40,727 nucleotides of DNA, from the NCBI GenBank assembly GCA_900757465.1, contig CAAENY010000013.1, positions 1 to 40,727 of the forward strand, in the 5' to 3' direction. This document shows, piece by piece, positions 1 through 8,056 of this stretch (the stretch's first letter is position 1; every line of letters starts with the position of its first letter). The position numbers and the translations under genes are program-made. This DNA is from an uncultured Collinsella sp. (lineage in GTDB: Bacteria; Actinomycetota; Coriobacteriia; Coriobacteriales; Coriobacteriaceae). The notes under the pieces were generated by a model. That model did no database searches. It was given only the letters and a program-made list of their open reading frames with translations, and was not told the DNA's origin.

Positions 1-86
1 ATTAAGTGCTCTCCGGCTCGTGCGGAACTCGCGATCGACTTCATGTGCCGCCATGCGGCCGGGGCGAACGCGGGTCCAAGATTGTC

Positions 87-119
87 AAAAAAGCGGTCGG
101 CGCGCAGTGCGCCGACCGC
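87..119 (-). terminator. Rho-independent terminator of gyrBA
   Basis: An 11-bp perfect GC-rich stem (93-103 with 109-119) has a 5-nt loop and, read on the minus strand, is followed by six T. It lies just downstream of the gyrA stop. Bases 1-86 upstream in the window show no gene that I can support. Confidence 0.9.
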
Positions 120-159
120 CGATATATGGGGTCTGATATTTTTTACCAGCTAGGGCCTC

Positions 160-2901
160 TTACTCGTCTAGGAGATCTTCTGGCATGTCGTTGCCGTCGC
201 CTAGATCGACAGGGGTTTCTTCGGGAGCGGAGCTGTCTTCTGTGGCTTCGCCTTCGGGCTTCTCTTTGGCGGCTGTCATGCGAGCTACGGCGCAGATGCG
301 GTCGTTGTCGTCGACGGTCATCATCTTGACTCCCTGGGTGGCGCGGCCGGTCTGGCTGATCTCGTCGGTCTTGACGCGAATGACCGTCGCGCCTTCCGTC
401 ACGATGAACAGCTCGTGCTGCGGGCCCACCGTCTTCATGGCTGCGAGGTTGCCCTTACGCTCGGTCATCTGGATGGTATAGACGCCCTGGCCGCCGCGGT
501 TCTGCTCTGGGTAGTCCGCAACCGGCGTGCGCTTGCCGTAGCCGCGCTCGGTGATGACGAACAGATCGCCGTTGCCGTTAGTGACTTCCATGCCCAGAAC
601 GCTCACGCCATCCTTCATGCCGATGCCGCGGACGCCGCTGGTATCGCGCCCGGTGGCGCGCACCTGCTCCTCGGAGAACATGATCGCCTTGCCCGCGGTG
701 GTGGCTAGGATAATCTTGTCTCCCTCGCGCACGCGGCGCACGTTCAGCAGTGCGTCGTCGTCGCGCAGGTTGATGGCAATGAGTCCATCGCGGCGGCTGC
801 GGTCATACGCGCTCATCACGGTCTTCTTGACCATGCCGCTCTTGGTGGCAAACATGAGGTACTCATCGGCCGGGAACTCACGGCAGCTGATGACGCTCGC
901 GATCTTCTCGCCGTCCTCGAAGGGCAGCAGGTTGACGATCGCGGTGCCGCGGGCCTGGCGTGTACCCACCGGCAGTTCGTGCACCTTCAAGCGATAGACC
1001 TTGCCCTTGCTCGAGAAGAACAGCACGTACTCGTGCGTGGACGCAATAAACATCTCGTCGATAACGTCATCCTCTTTGAGGTTGACGCCCGACACGCCCT
1101 TGCCACCGCGCTTCTGGGCACGGTAGGCAGCCACCGGGATACGCTTGACATAGCCGGTGTGGGTGATGGTCACGACCATGTCCTCGTCGGCGATGAGGTC
1201 CTCGACATCCAGGTCCTTCTCAACCTGGCTGATCTCAGTGCGACGCTTGTCGCCGAACTTCTTGGAGATCTCGCGCATCTCCTCCTTGATGACGCCCAGG
1301 ATCTTCTCCTCATGCGCCAGTAGGTCCTCGTAGTAGGCGATGGCGCGACGCAGGCCGTCCAGCTCTTCCTGGATCTTGTCGCGCTCCAGGCCGGTCAGGC
1401 GGCGCAGCTTCATCTCGAGGATGGCCGTGGTCTGCTCGGGCGTAAAGCCAAAGCGCTCGATCAGGCGGCTACTGGCCTCGGAGTCGGTCTGCGAGGAGCG
1501 GATGATGCTAATGACCTCGTCGATATGGTCGAGGGCCATCAGATAGCCCTCGAGGATATGCGCACGCGCCTGGGCCTTCTTGAGGTCAAAACGAGTGCGG
1601 CGGGTGACGACGTCGACCTGGTGGTCGATGTAGTGCTGCAGCATCTCGCGCAGACTCAGGCATTTGGGCACGCCGTTGACGAGCGCCAGGTTGTTGGCAC
1701 CAAAGGTCGTCTGCAGCGAGGTGTACTTATACAGATTGTTGAGCACGACCTGCGGAATGACGCCCTTCTTGAGCTCGATGACCAGGCGGATGCCCTTCTG
1801 GTTGGACTCATCGCGCATATCCGAGATGCCCTCGATGCGCTTGTCGTTGACGAGCTGGGCGATCTTCTCCTGCAGGGTGCCCTTGTTGACCATGTAGGGA
1901 ATCTCGGTAAAGACCAGGCGGCTGCGGCCGGTCTTGGTGGACTCCACATGTGCCTTGGCACGCACGGTAATGGAGCCGCGGCCGGTCTCGTAGCTCTGCT
2001 TAATGCCGGCGCTGCCCATGATGATGGCGCCGGTGGGGAAGTCCGGACCGGGCATGATCTGCATGAGCTCGTCGACGGTGGCGTCGGGGTTGTCGATCAG
2101 GTAGCAGGTGGCCTCGATCGCCTCGGTGAGGTTATGCGGGGCGATGTTGGTGGCCATGCCGACGGCGATGCCCTGGCTGCCGTTGACCAGCAGGTTGGGG
2201 AAGCGCGCAGGCAGCGCCACGGGCTCGGCGAGCGATTCGTCGTAGTTGGGCTGCCAGTCGACGGTATCCTTCTGCAAGTCACGCAACAGTTCCATGGCGG
2301 GCTTTGCCAGGCGGCTCTCGGTGTAACGCATGGCCGCCGCGCCGTCGCCGTCGATGTTGCCGAAGTTGCCGTGGCCGTCGATGAGCGGCGTGCGCATGGA
2401 GAACCACTGCGCCAGGCGGACCATGGCCTCATAGACCGCGAAGTCGCCATGCGGGTGGTACTTACCGATAACTTCGCCGACCGTCCAAGCCGACTTCTTA
2501 TGTGGGCGGTTGGGGTAGATGCCGCTCTCGTTCATCGCGTACAGGATGCGGCGGTGCACCGGCTTTAAGCCGTCGCGCACGTCCGGCAGGGCGCGCGCTG
2601 TGATAACCGACATCGAATACTCGATGAACGACTGCTTCATCTCACGGCCGAACTCCGAAATCTGGAGCTGGCCACCGTTTATATCCTCGCCGGCAGAGGC
2701 GCCACGGTCGACTTCGCCAAAGCTCTCCTCGAGCTCACCGTCGTCGTCTTCTTCCTCATCATCATCGGCATCGGGGTTATAGGCGTCCGGGTCGCCGTCC
2801 TCGCCCTGCTCAGCACGGGCAAGCAGGCGCTTCAGATCGTCGGGCATGCCGGCATCGCCGGCCTCGTCCATACCCCCGTTATTGTTGATATCGTCTGCCA
2901 C
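160..2901 (-). CDS. gyrA: DNA gyrase subunit A
   Basis: GyrA is the breakage-reunion subunit of DNA gyrase, which introduces negative supercoils with GyrB. The protein is 913 aa. The family core begins near residue 85, after an unusually long acidic N-terminal stretch with runs of Asp/Glu at about 44-60. The catalytic Tyr is Y193 in AAMRYTE. The winged-helix segment reads HPHGDFAVYE (149-158), so the position equal to E. coli Ser83 is Phe154 and Asp87 is Glu158. The C-terminal half carries a gyrase box (QKRGGKG) and repeated beta-pinwheel blades. The GTG start follows AGGAGG at 4 nt spacing and lies 11 nt after the gyrB stop, so gyrB and gyrA form an operon. Identity is certain; the effect of Phe154 is inference. 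Confidence 0.98.
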   Translation of the reverse strand: MADDINNNGGMDEAGDAGMPDDLKRLLARAEQGEDGDPDAYNPDADDDEEEDDDGELEESFGEVDRGASAGEDINGGQLQISEFGREMKQSFIEYSMSVITARALPDVRDGLKPVHRRILYAMNESGIYPNRPHKKSAWTVGEVIGKYHPHGDFAVYEAMVRLAQWFSMRTPLIDGHGNFGNIDGDGAAAMRYTESRLAKPAMELLRDLQKDTVDWQPNYDESLAEPVALPARFPNLLVNGSQGIAVGMATNIAPHNLTEAIEATCYLIDNPDATVDELMQIMPGPDFPTGAIIMGSAGIKQSYETGRGSITVRAKAHVESTKTGRSRLVFTEIPYMVNKGTLQEKIAQLVNDKRIEGISDMRDESNQKGIRLVIELKKGVIPQVVLNNLYKYTSLQTTFGANNLALVNGVPKCLSLREMLQHYIDHQVDVVTRRTRFDLKKAQARAHILEGYLMALDHIDEVISIIRSSQTDSEASSRLIERFGFTPEQTTAILEMKLRRLTGLERDKIQEELDGLRRAIAYYEDLLAHEEKILGVIKEEMREISKKFGDKRRTEISQVEKDLDVEDLIADEDMVVTITHTGYVKRIPVAAYRAQKRGGKGVSGVNLKEDDVIDEMFIASTHEYVLFFSSKGKVYRLKVHELPVGTRQARGTAIVNLLPFEDGEKIASVISCREFPADEYLMFATKSGMVKKTVMSAYDRSRRDGLIAINLRDDDALLNVRRVREGDKIILATTAGKAIMFSEEQVRATGRDTSGVRGIGMKDGVSVLGMEVTNGNGDLFVITERGYGKRTPVADYPEQNRGGQGVYTIQMTERKGNLAAMKTVGPQHELFIVTEGATVIRVKTDEISQTGRATQGVKMMTVDDNDRICAVARMTAAKEKPEGEATEDSSAPEETPVDLGDGNDMPEDLLDE

Positions 2902-2912
2902 GTTACCTCCTC

Positions 2913-4943
2913 TTAAGCGTCAAGGAAGCGTGCATCATGCGCATGCTTCTCGATGTACTCGCGGCGATAGCCGACCTCGGAACCCATCAGCTCGCGCACG
3001 GCGCGGTCCGCCACCACGGCGTCCTCGATCGACACACGCTGCAGGATGCGGGTCTTGGGGTCCATCGTCGTCGAGGCAAGCTGCTTGGGATCCATCTCGC
3101 CCAGACCCTTGTAGCGCTGGACGGTGTAGCCCTTGCGCTTCTTGGTGATCTTGCCGTCCTTGGCCTTGCCGTCCTCGTCGTTGTCGTCGGGGTTCAGTCC
3201 CAGGCTCTGGATGGTGTCGCGCAGGATCTCGTCTTCGGGCTGGCGGCCGTTGGGATACACGTAGTGGATCTTGTTGCGCACCTTAATGCCAAAGATGGGC
3301 GGGCAGGCAACATAGACGTAGCCGGCATCGATCAGCGGACGCATGTACTTGTAGAAGAACGTCAGCAGCAGGATGCGGATATGTGCACCGTCGACGTCTG
3401 CATCGGTCATGATGATGATCTTGTGGTAACGCGCCTTGGTGATATCAAAGTCGCCGCCGTCGCCGGCACTCGTCGTGACGCCGCAGCCGATCGCGGTAAT
3501 CAGCGACTGGATGGTGTCACTCGAGAACGCGCGATGGTCACCAACGCGTTCGACGTTCAAAATCTTGCCGCGCAGGGGCAGAATCGCCTGGATGTCTCGG
3601 CGACGGCCGTCCTTGGCCGAACCGCCTGCCGAGTCGCCCTCTACGATGAAGAGCTCGGTCAGCTCGGCATCGCGCACCGAGCAGTCAGCGAGCTTACCGG
3701 GCAGGGACGCCGTCTCGAGCAGGCTCTTGCGGCGGGTCGCCTCGCGCGCCTTGCGGGCGGCGTTGCGCGCCTTGCAGGCCTGTTGTGCCTTCTTGACGAT
3801 CTCACGAGCTGGCTTGGGATGCTCCTCGAGGTAATCGGCAAGGCCGTCGGTCACGATCTTGAGCGTGAGCGCGCGCATATAGGAGCTGCCGAGCTTGGCC
3901 TTGGTCTGGCCCTCAAACTGCGGATCGGGCAGCTTGACCGAGATAACGGCCGAAAGGCCCTCGCGCACATCGTCGCCGGTCAGGTTGGCGTCTTTTTCCT
4001 TGAGCAGGTTCTGCTTGCGCGCGTAATCGTTGATCACGCGGGTGAGCGCGGTGCGGAAGCCCTCAAGGTGCATGCCGCCCTCGGGGGTGTAGATGTCGTT
4101 GGCAAACGACATGACGTTCTCGCCGTAGCCGCTATTCCACTGCAGGGAAACCTCGACCTCGCCCATCTTGGTCACAGGCGCGTCCGGGTCCGATTTGCCC
4201 TCGATATAGATGGGCTCCTTAAAGGCCTCGGGGACGTCCTTGCCCTCGTTGAGGAACTTGACGAAGTCGATGATGCCGCCCTCGTAGCAAAACTCCTCAA
4301 CGTGGGGAGTCGCCTCGCGCTCGTCGGTCAGCACGATCTTGAGGTTCTTATTGAGGAACGCCGTCTCCTGCAGACGGTTGTGCAGCGTATCGAAATCGTA
4401 GATGCAGGTCTCGAAGATCTCGTCGTCGGGCCAGAAGGTGACGGTGGTGCCCGTCGAATCCGAGGTGCCCACGACCTCCATCTTCTTGACGGTCTTGCCG
4501 CGCGAGAACTCCATCTCGTAGGTGTTGCCATCGCGACGAACCTGAACGACCACGCGCTTGGACAGTGCGTTGACGACGGAGATGCCCACGCCGTGCAGAC
4601 CGCCCGAAACCTTATAGGCCGAGTTATCGAACTTACCGCCGGCGTGCAGGATTGTCATGACGACCTCGAGCGTCGGGATCTTTTTAACAGGGTGCTCGTC
4701 GACGGGGATGCCGCGCCCGTTGTCGACGACCGTGATGGAGTTGTCGGCGTGGACCGTCACCTGGATCTCGGTGCAGAAACCGGCCATGGCCTCGTCGACG
4801 GAGTTGTCAACGATCTCCCACACCAGGTGATGCAGACCGCTGGCGCTCGTCGAGCCGATATACATGCCCGGGCGCTTACGAACGGCCTCGAGACCTTCGA
4901 GAATCTTAATCTCGCCGCCATCGTAATCGTTTTCGTTTGCCAC
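2913..4943 (-). CDS. gyrB: DNA gyrase subunit B
   Basis: GyrB is the ATPase subunit of gyrase. The GTG start at 4943 gives 676 aa and sits 5 nt after GAAGGAGG; an in-frame TTG at 4961 lies upstream of that ribosome binding site and is rejected. Visible family features are the N-terminal RKRPGMYIGS segment, the GHKL ATPase motifs (EIVDNSVDEA, DNGRGIP, GGLHGVGISVVNAL), the TOPRIM motif EGDSAGGSAKDGR, PLRGKILNVE, and the DADVDGAHI metal site. The C-terminus has the usual YKGLGEM. It is cotranscribed with gyrA. A terminator lies only about 50 bp upstream, so its own promoter must be very close to the gene or readthrough must feed it. Confidence 0.98.
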   Translation of the reverse strand: MANENDYDGGEIKILEGLEAVRKRPGMYIGSTSASGLHHLVWEIVDNSVDEAMAGFCTEIQVTVHADNSITVVDNGRGIPVDEHPVKKIPTLEVVMTILHAGGKFDNSAYKVSGGLHGVGISVVNALSKRVVVQVRRDGNTYEMEFSRGKTVKKMEVVGTSDSTGTTVTFWPDDEIFETCIYDFDTLHNRLQETAFLNKNLKIVLTDEREATPHVEEFCYEGGIIDFVKFLNEGKDVPEAFKEPIYIEGKSDPDAPVTKMGEVEVSLQWNSGYGENVMSFANDIYTPEGGMHLEGFRTALTRVINDYARKQNLLKEKDANLTGDDVREGLSAVISVKLPDPQFEGQTKAKLGSSYMRALTLKIVTDGLADYLEEHPKPAREIVKKAQQACKARNAARKAREATRRKSLLETASLPGKLADCSVRDAELTELFIVEGDSAGGSAKDGRRRDIQAILPLRGKILNVERVGDHRAFSSDTIQSLITAIGCGVTTSAGDGGDFDITKARYHKIIIMTDADVDGAHIRILLLTFFYKYMRPLIDAGYVYVACPPIFGIKVRNKIHYVYPNGRQPEDEILRDTIQSLGLNPDDNDEDGKAKDGKITKKRKGYTVQRYKGLGEMDPKQLASTTMDPKTRILQRVSIEDAVVADRAVRELMGSEVGYRREYIEKHAHDARFLDA

Positions 4944-4966
4944 ACGTCCTCCTTCAGTCAAGAAAA

Positions 4967-4995
4967 TGTGTACAGCCTTACTAGTTTATCGTAAA
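4967..4995 (-). promoter_or_regulatory. Possible gyrB promoter
   Basis: On the minus strand TTTACG (4995-4990) and TACACA (4972-4967) are 17 bp apart. The match to consensus is modest, but this is the only room between the upstream terminator and the gyrB ribosome binding site. Confidence 0.3.
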
Positions 4996-5022
4996 AAAAT
5001 ACCCTCGGGAACGAGGGTATTT
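4993..5022 (-). terminator. Terminator of the dnaN-recF-DUF721 transcript
   Basis: A 10-bp stem (4997-5006 with 5013-5022) has a 6-nt loop and, read on the minus strand, runs into a string of T (the A-run at 4993-4999). It separates the recF-side operon from gyrB. Confidence 0.85.
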
Positions 5023-5048
5023 GGCTCTACAAGGCCACCAGATGCGAT

Positions 5049-5612
5049 TTAAGGCTCTTTTTTGCTTTGCACGCCCTTGGCCCACTCGGCACTGGCTCTC
5101 ATGGCGTTCTCGAGGGCCTCGCGCAGTTTTTGGTCTTCGATGGGCGCCACTTGGCGCTCAATCTCGGTGCGCTCGGCATCGCTGAGGTCGGCGTGCGGAG
5201 CCGGCGGGCGCTCGGTCGTCGCCGGGCGCAGGCGCTCCTTGGCGGCGGGTGGCGTGTGACCGGGCGCGGTGGTTTTGAACACCAGGCCGTCCACATGCGC
5301 ACCGGCGCGCTCCATGCGCGCGCGGATGATCTCGCGCAACAGCGTCATTTCCTGCGTCCACGAGGGCGAGTCGAGATACACCAGCAGCTCATTGGACTCG
5401 GGCAGGTAGCGCAGGCCCGTCACATGCCGTCCCTCGCGCGTGCCCGAGCACACCGCGTTCCACGCGCGATAGACCGCGCGCGACTCCTCGGCAGCCTCCA
5501 TCTGCGCACGGCGCTCGGGCGTTGCAGCCGCCAGGATGCGCTGGCGCTCTGCATTCAAAAACCCACTGAAGGCGACCGTTTCGCTCTCGCGCTCGTAATT
5601 AGCACGTCTCAC
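5049..5612 (-). CDS. DUF721 / DciA-like protein
   Basis: A 187-aa protein between recF and gyrB, the usual place of the DUF721 family in actinobacteria. The central part fits the family: a W-containing helix (VYRAWNAVC), a strand-rich stretch (NELLVYLDSPSWTQEM, the conserved xSxxWxxEL type) and LLREIIRARM. Family members of the DciA type help load or operate the replicative helicase in bacteria without DnaC or DnaI; applying that here is inference. The C-terminal third (about 110-187) is Pro/Ala/Glu-rich and likely disordered. The start overlaps the recF stop by 14 nt, so translation is probably coupled. Confidence 0.8.
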   Translation of the reverse strand: MRRANYERESETVAFSGFLNAERQRILAAATPERRAQMEAAEESRAVYRAWNAVCSGTREGRHVTGLRYLPESNELLVYLDSPSWTQEMTLLREIIRARMERAGAHVDGLVFKTTAPGHTPPAAKERLRPATTERPPAPHADLSDAERTEIERQVAPIEDQKLREALENAMRASAEWAKGVQSKKEP

Positions 5613-6705
5613 CCATGCTCACCACCTTGGCTCGATCAAGCAGATCATCGGTAAAGTACCCCAAGTTGGTCGTGGTTATGACCGTCTGGATATCATCGCC
5701 GATCAGCCGCAGGAAAGCACCGCGGCGTTCGCCGTCGAGTTCGCTCATCACGTCGTCCAAAAGCAGCAGTGGGGCGGTGCCCAGGACATCGCGAGCCACG
5801 GCCACCTCCGCCACCTTCCAGGTCAGAACCAACGTTCGCTGCTGACCTTGGCTGGCAAATGAACGGGCGGAGCGACCCGCCACGGTAAACTCAATCTCAT
5901 CGCGATGCGGTCCCACCAACGTCACGCCGCGGCGAATTTCCTCGTCGGCGTGCTCATCAAGAGCAGCCAGCATGCGCTCGTACGCCCAGCCCTTCAGCTC
6001 TTCGCGATCCTCGACCTGGGGCAAATCCCCCAGCGTGGACGTATAGGTCACGTTGGCAGCCTCACCGGATGCCACTTGCCCGTAGGCAGTGTGCACATGG
6101 CCCGCCAGCCGGTCGAGCAGGGCCAACCGGTGCACAAGCAGAGCCGAGCCCGCGCGGGCAATCGAATCATTCCACGCGCCGAGCATCTCGCGGCAGCACC
6201 AGGTCTCCTTGAGCAAGGCATTACGCTGGGTCACGCAGCGCCCATAGGTGCTCGCAAGATCGGCATAGCGTGCGCTCAGTTGCATGCCAAAGTCATCGAG
6301 GGCGGCGCGGCGCACACTGGCGCCTCGCTTAACCATGTCCAGATGGTCGGGGCAAAACAGCACGCTCGGCAGAACCCCGCGCACACCGGCGGCGGAGCAT
6401 CTCTTGCCGTTGCGGCTAAACGAGCGCTTACCGTCCTCCGCGTTCAATCCCATATCAAGAACGCGGCCGTCGCCCTCGAGCCTCAGCTCGACCTTGCACG
6501 AGCCCACGCCGTCATGGACGAGCTCGGCTGCGGTCGGATGTCTAAACGAGGCGCCGCTCGTCAGCAGCTGCAGCGCCTCTATGAGATTGGTCTTTCCCGC
6601 CGCGTTGGGTCCCGCAAGTATCGTCACGCCCTCGTCCAGGGCAAGGCGATAGCTATCGAAGCTGCGGTAGTGCGCGACGGAAAGATCGCGGGCGAACATG
6701 GTCAT
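5599..6705 (-). CDS. recF: DNA replication and repair protein RecF
   Basis: RecF is an SMC-like ATPase that acts with RecO and RecR to load RecA at gaps. The protein is 368 aa, the usual length. Walker A is GPNAAGKT (32-39), the ABC signature region reads ASQGQQRTLVL, and Walker B is LLLLDDVMSELD (about 313-324). It starts 9 nt after the dnaN stop and overlaps the DUF721 gene, so dnaN, recF and DUF721 form one transcript. An alternative Met two codons downstream cannot be excluded. Confidence 0.96.
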   Translation of the reverse strand: MTMFARDLSVAHYRSFDSYRLALDEGVTILAGPNAAGKTNLIEALQLLTSGASFRHPTAAELVHDGVGSCKVELRLEGDGRVLDMGLNAEDGKRSFSRNGKRCSAAGVRGVLPSVLFCPDHLDMVKRGASVRRAALDDFGMQLSARYADLASTYGRCVTQRNALLKETWCCREMLGAWNDSIARAGSALLVHRLALLDRLAGHVHTAYGQVASGEAANVTYTSTLGDLPQVEDREELKGWAYERMLAALDEHADEEIRRGVTLVGPHRDEIEFTVAGRSARSFASQGQQRTLVLTWKVAEVAVARDVLGTAPLLLLDDVMSELDGERRGAFLRLIGDDIQTVITTTNLGYFTDDLLDRAKVVSMGETC

Positions 6706-6714
6706 GGCGCAGCG

Positions 6715-7818
6715 CTAGATGCGGACCGGCATGACTAGGTACAGGTAGTTGATCTTGTCGTAGGACTTGAAGATGCCCGCCTGCGAGTAGCTCTTGAGCT
6801 CCAGCGTGATCTCCTTCTCCTTGGACAGGGCATTGAGGCAGCCGAAGATGTAGTGGTAGTTGAAGGCGATGGTGCCCGACTCGCCCTCGGCCTCGACATC
6901 GATCGTCTCCTGCGCAAGGTCCTGGTCATTGGAAATGGAGGACAGGCCCATCTGCCCGTTCTCGACATCGATCTCGAACTTGACGGCGGGGTTGGCGCTC
7001 GCGATAACGGCCACGCGTTTGAGGGCGGCGTTAAAGGCGGCGACGTCGATCTTGACGCTCGTCACGCACGAATCGGGAATGAGCTGCTTGTAGTTGGGGT
7101 ACACGCCCTCGATGCGACGCGACACGTAGGTGGTGTTGCCGGCCTCAAAGACGACCTGGGTGTCGGTAGCCCCGATCATAATGGTCGCCTGGCTGGCCAT
7201 GATGTTTAGCGCGTCGTTAAAGGCGTCAGCCGGAACGTTGAGCTCAAAGGAACCCTCGAGGGTCGAGGTCTCAACCTGCGTATCGCACACGGCCAAGCGA
7301 AAGGAATCGGTCGCTACCAGGCGCACGGTGTTGTTCTCGACCTTCATGTGCACGCCACCCAGGATGGGGCGGGCCTTGTCGGTCGAGGTGACGCGCCACA
7401 CGCGGCCGACCATTTCGGACAAGATATCGGTCGGCAGTTCCACGGCGCTCTCGATGGCATAGGCCGGAAACTCGGGGAAGTCGTTGGCATCGAGCGTGTT
7501 CAGGCGGAACGAGCTCTTCTCGCAACCAATCAGCACCTGGCGCTCGGACAGCTCAAAGGTGACCGGGGCATCGGGGAGGGTCTTGGTGATATTGGAGAGC
7601 ATCTTACAGGGGATAACCATCTCGCCCTCTTCTTCGACATGCGCCGCGATGCGATGACGGATCGAGATGGTGTAGTTAGAGGTCTGGAATTCCAAGATGC
7701 CGTCTTGCGCCTTGACGAGCACGCCCGACAGGATGGGAAGGGTGGATGCCGAAGCGACACCCTTCATAACGACGCCGATGGCTTGTGTAAGCGAGCTCTG
7801 GCTGACGGTGAACTTCAT
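6715..7818 (-). CDS. dnaN: DNA polymerase III beta subunit (sliding clamp)
   Basis: DnaN is the ring-shaped processivity clamp for DNA polymerase III and a docking platform for repair proteins. It is 367 aa, normal for the family, starting MKFTVSQSSLTQAIG and ending in the typical YLVMPVRI. The start follows AGAAAGG at about 9 nt. It lies downstream of dnaA in the same direction, separated by a 238-bp non-coding region that may be part of the origin. Confidence 0.97.
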   Translation of the reverse strand: MKFTVSQSSLTQAIGVVMKGVASASTLPILSGVLVKAQDGILEFQTSNYTISIRHRIAAHVEEEGEMVIPCKMLSNITKTLPDAPVTFELSERQVLIGCEKSSFRLNTLDANDFPEFPAYAIESAVELPTDILSEMVGRVWRVTSTDKARPILGGVHMKVENNTVRLVATDSFRLAVCDTQVETSTLEGSFELNVPADAFNDALNIMASQATIMIGATDTQVVFEAGNTTYVSRRIEGVYPNYKQLIPDSCVTSVKIDVAAFNAALKRVAVIASANPAVKFEIDVENGQMGLSSISNDQDLAQETIDVEAEGESGTIAFNYHYIFGCLNALSKEKEITLELKSYSQAGIFKSYDKINYLYLVMPVRI

Positions 7819-8056
7819 CTTTTAATACCTTTCTATAGATATAAATATCTTAATAATAGTAATAGCACTGACGAAACTGTTGATTACTCCCAAAGACGCA
7901 GGTCAGACCCAGAAAGAGAATCGACAGCAGCCTGTGTGCAACAGGGGTGGTTTTCCGCGTTCAAAACCTGCGCAAAACTTTTCATCACCGCGGGTTGGGT
8001 TTTAGACACCTTATGCCCGTGATTTCGACAAGTTTTCAACAGGTGTCTCTATTTCC
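7819..8056. other. dnaA-dnaN intergenic region, candidate oriC arm
   Basis: The region has no gene. The dnaN-proximal part (7820-7865) is strongly AT-rich, as expected of an unwinding element, and also carries the dnaN ribosome binding site. Near dnaA lie TTTTCAACA (8033-8041) and the related ATTTCGACA (8022-8030), which resemble DnaA boxes (8 of 9 to TTWTNCACA for the first). Placement between dnaA and dnaN is a known origin position; the assignment is inference. Confidence 0.5.

Noticed and set aside
6..329. Short plus-strand gene at the left edge
   Set aside because: It runs across the gyrA terminator and the gyrA 3' end, has no ribosome binding site and no known similarity.
2937..4994. 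Long plus-strand open frame opposite gyrB
   Set aside because: It is the shadow of a certain gene caused by GC-rich codon bias; it has no ribosome binding site and no recognisable domain.
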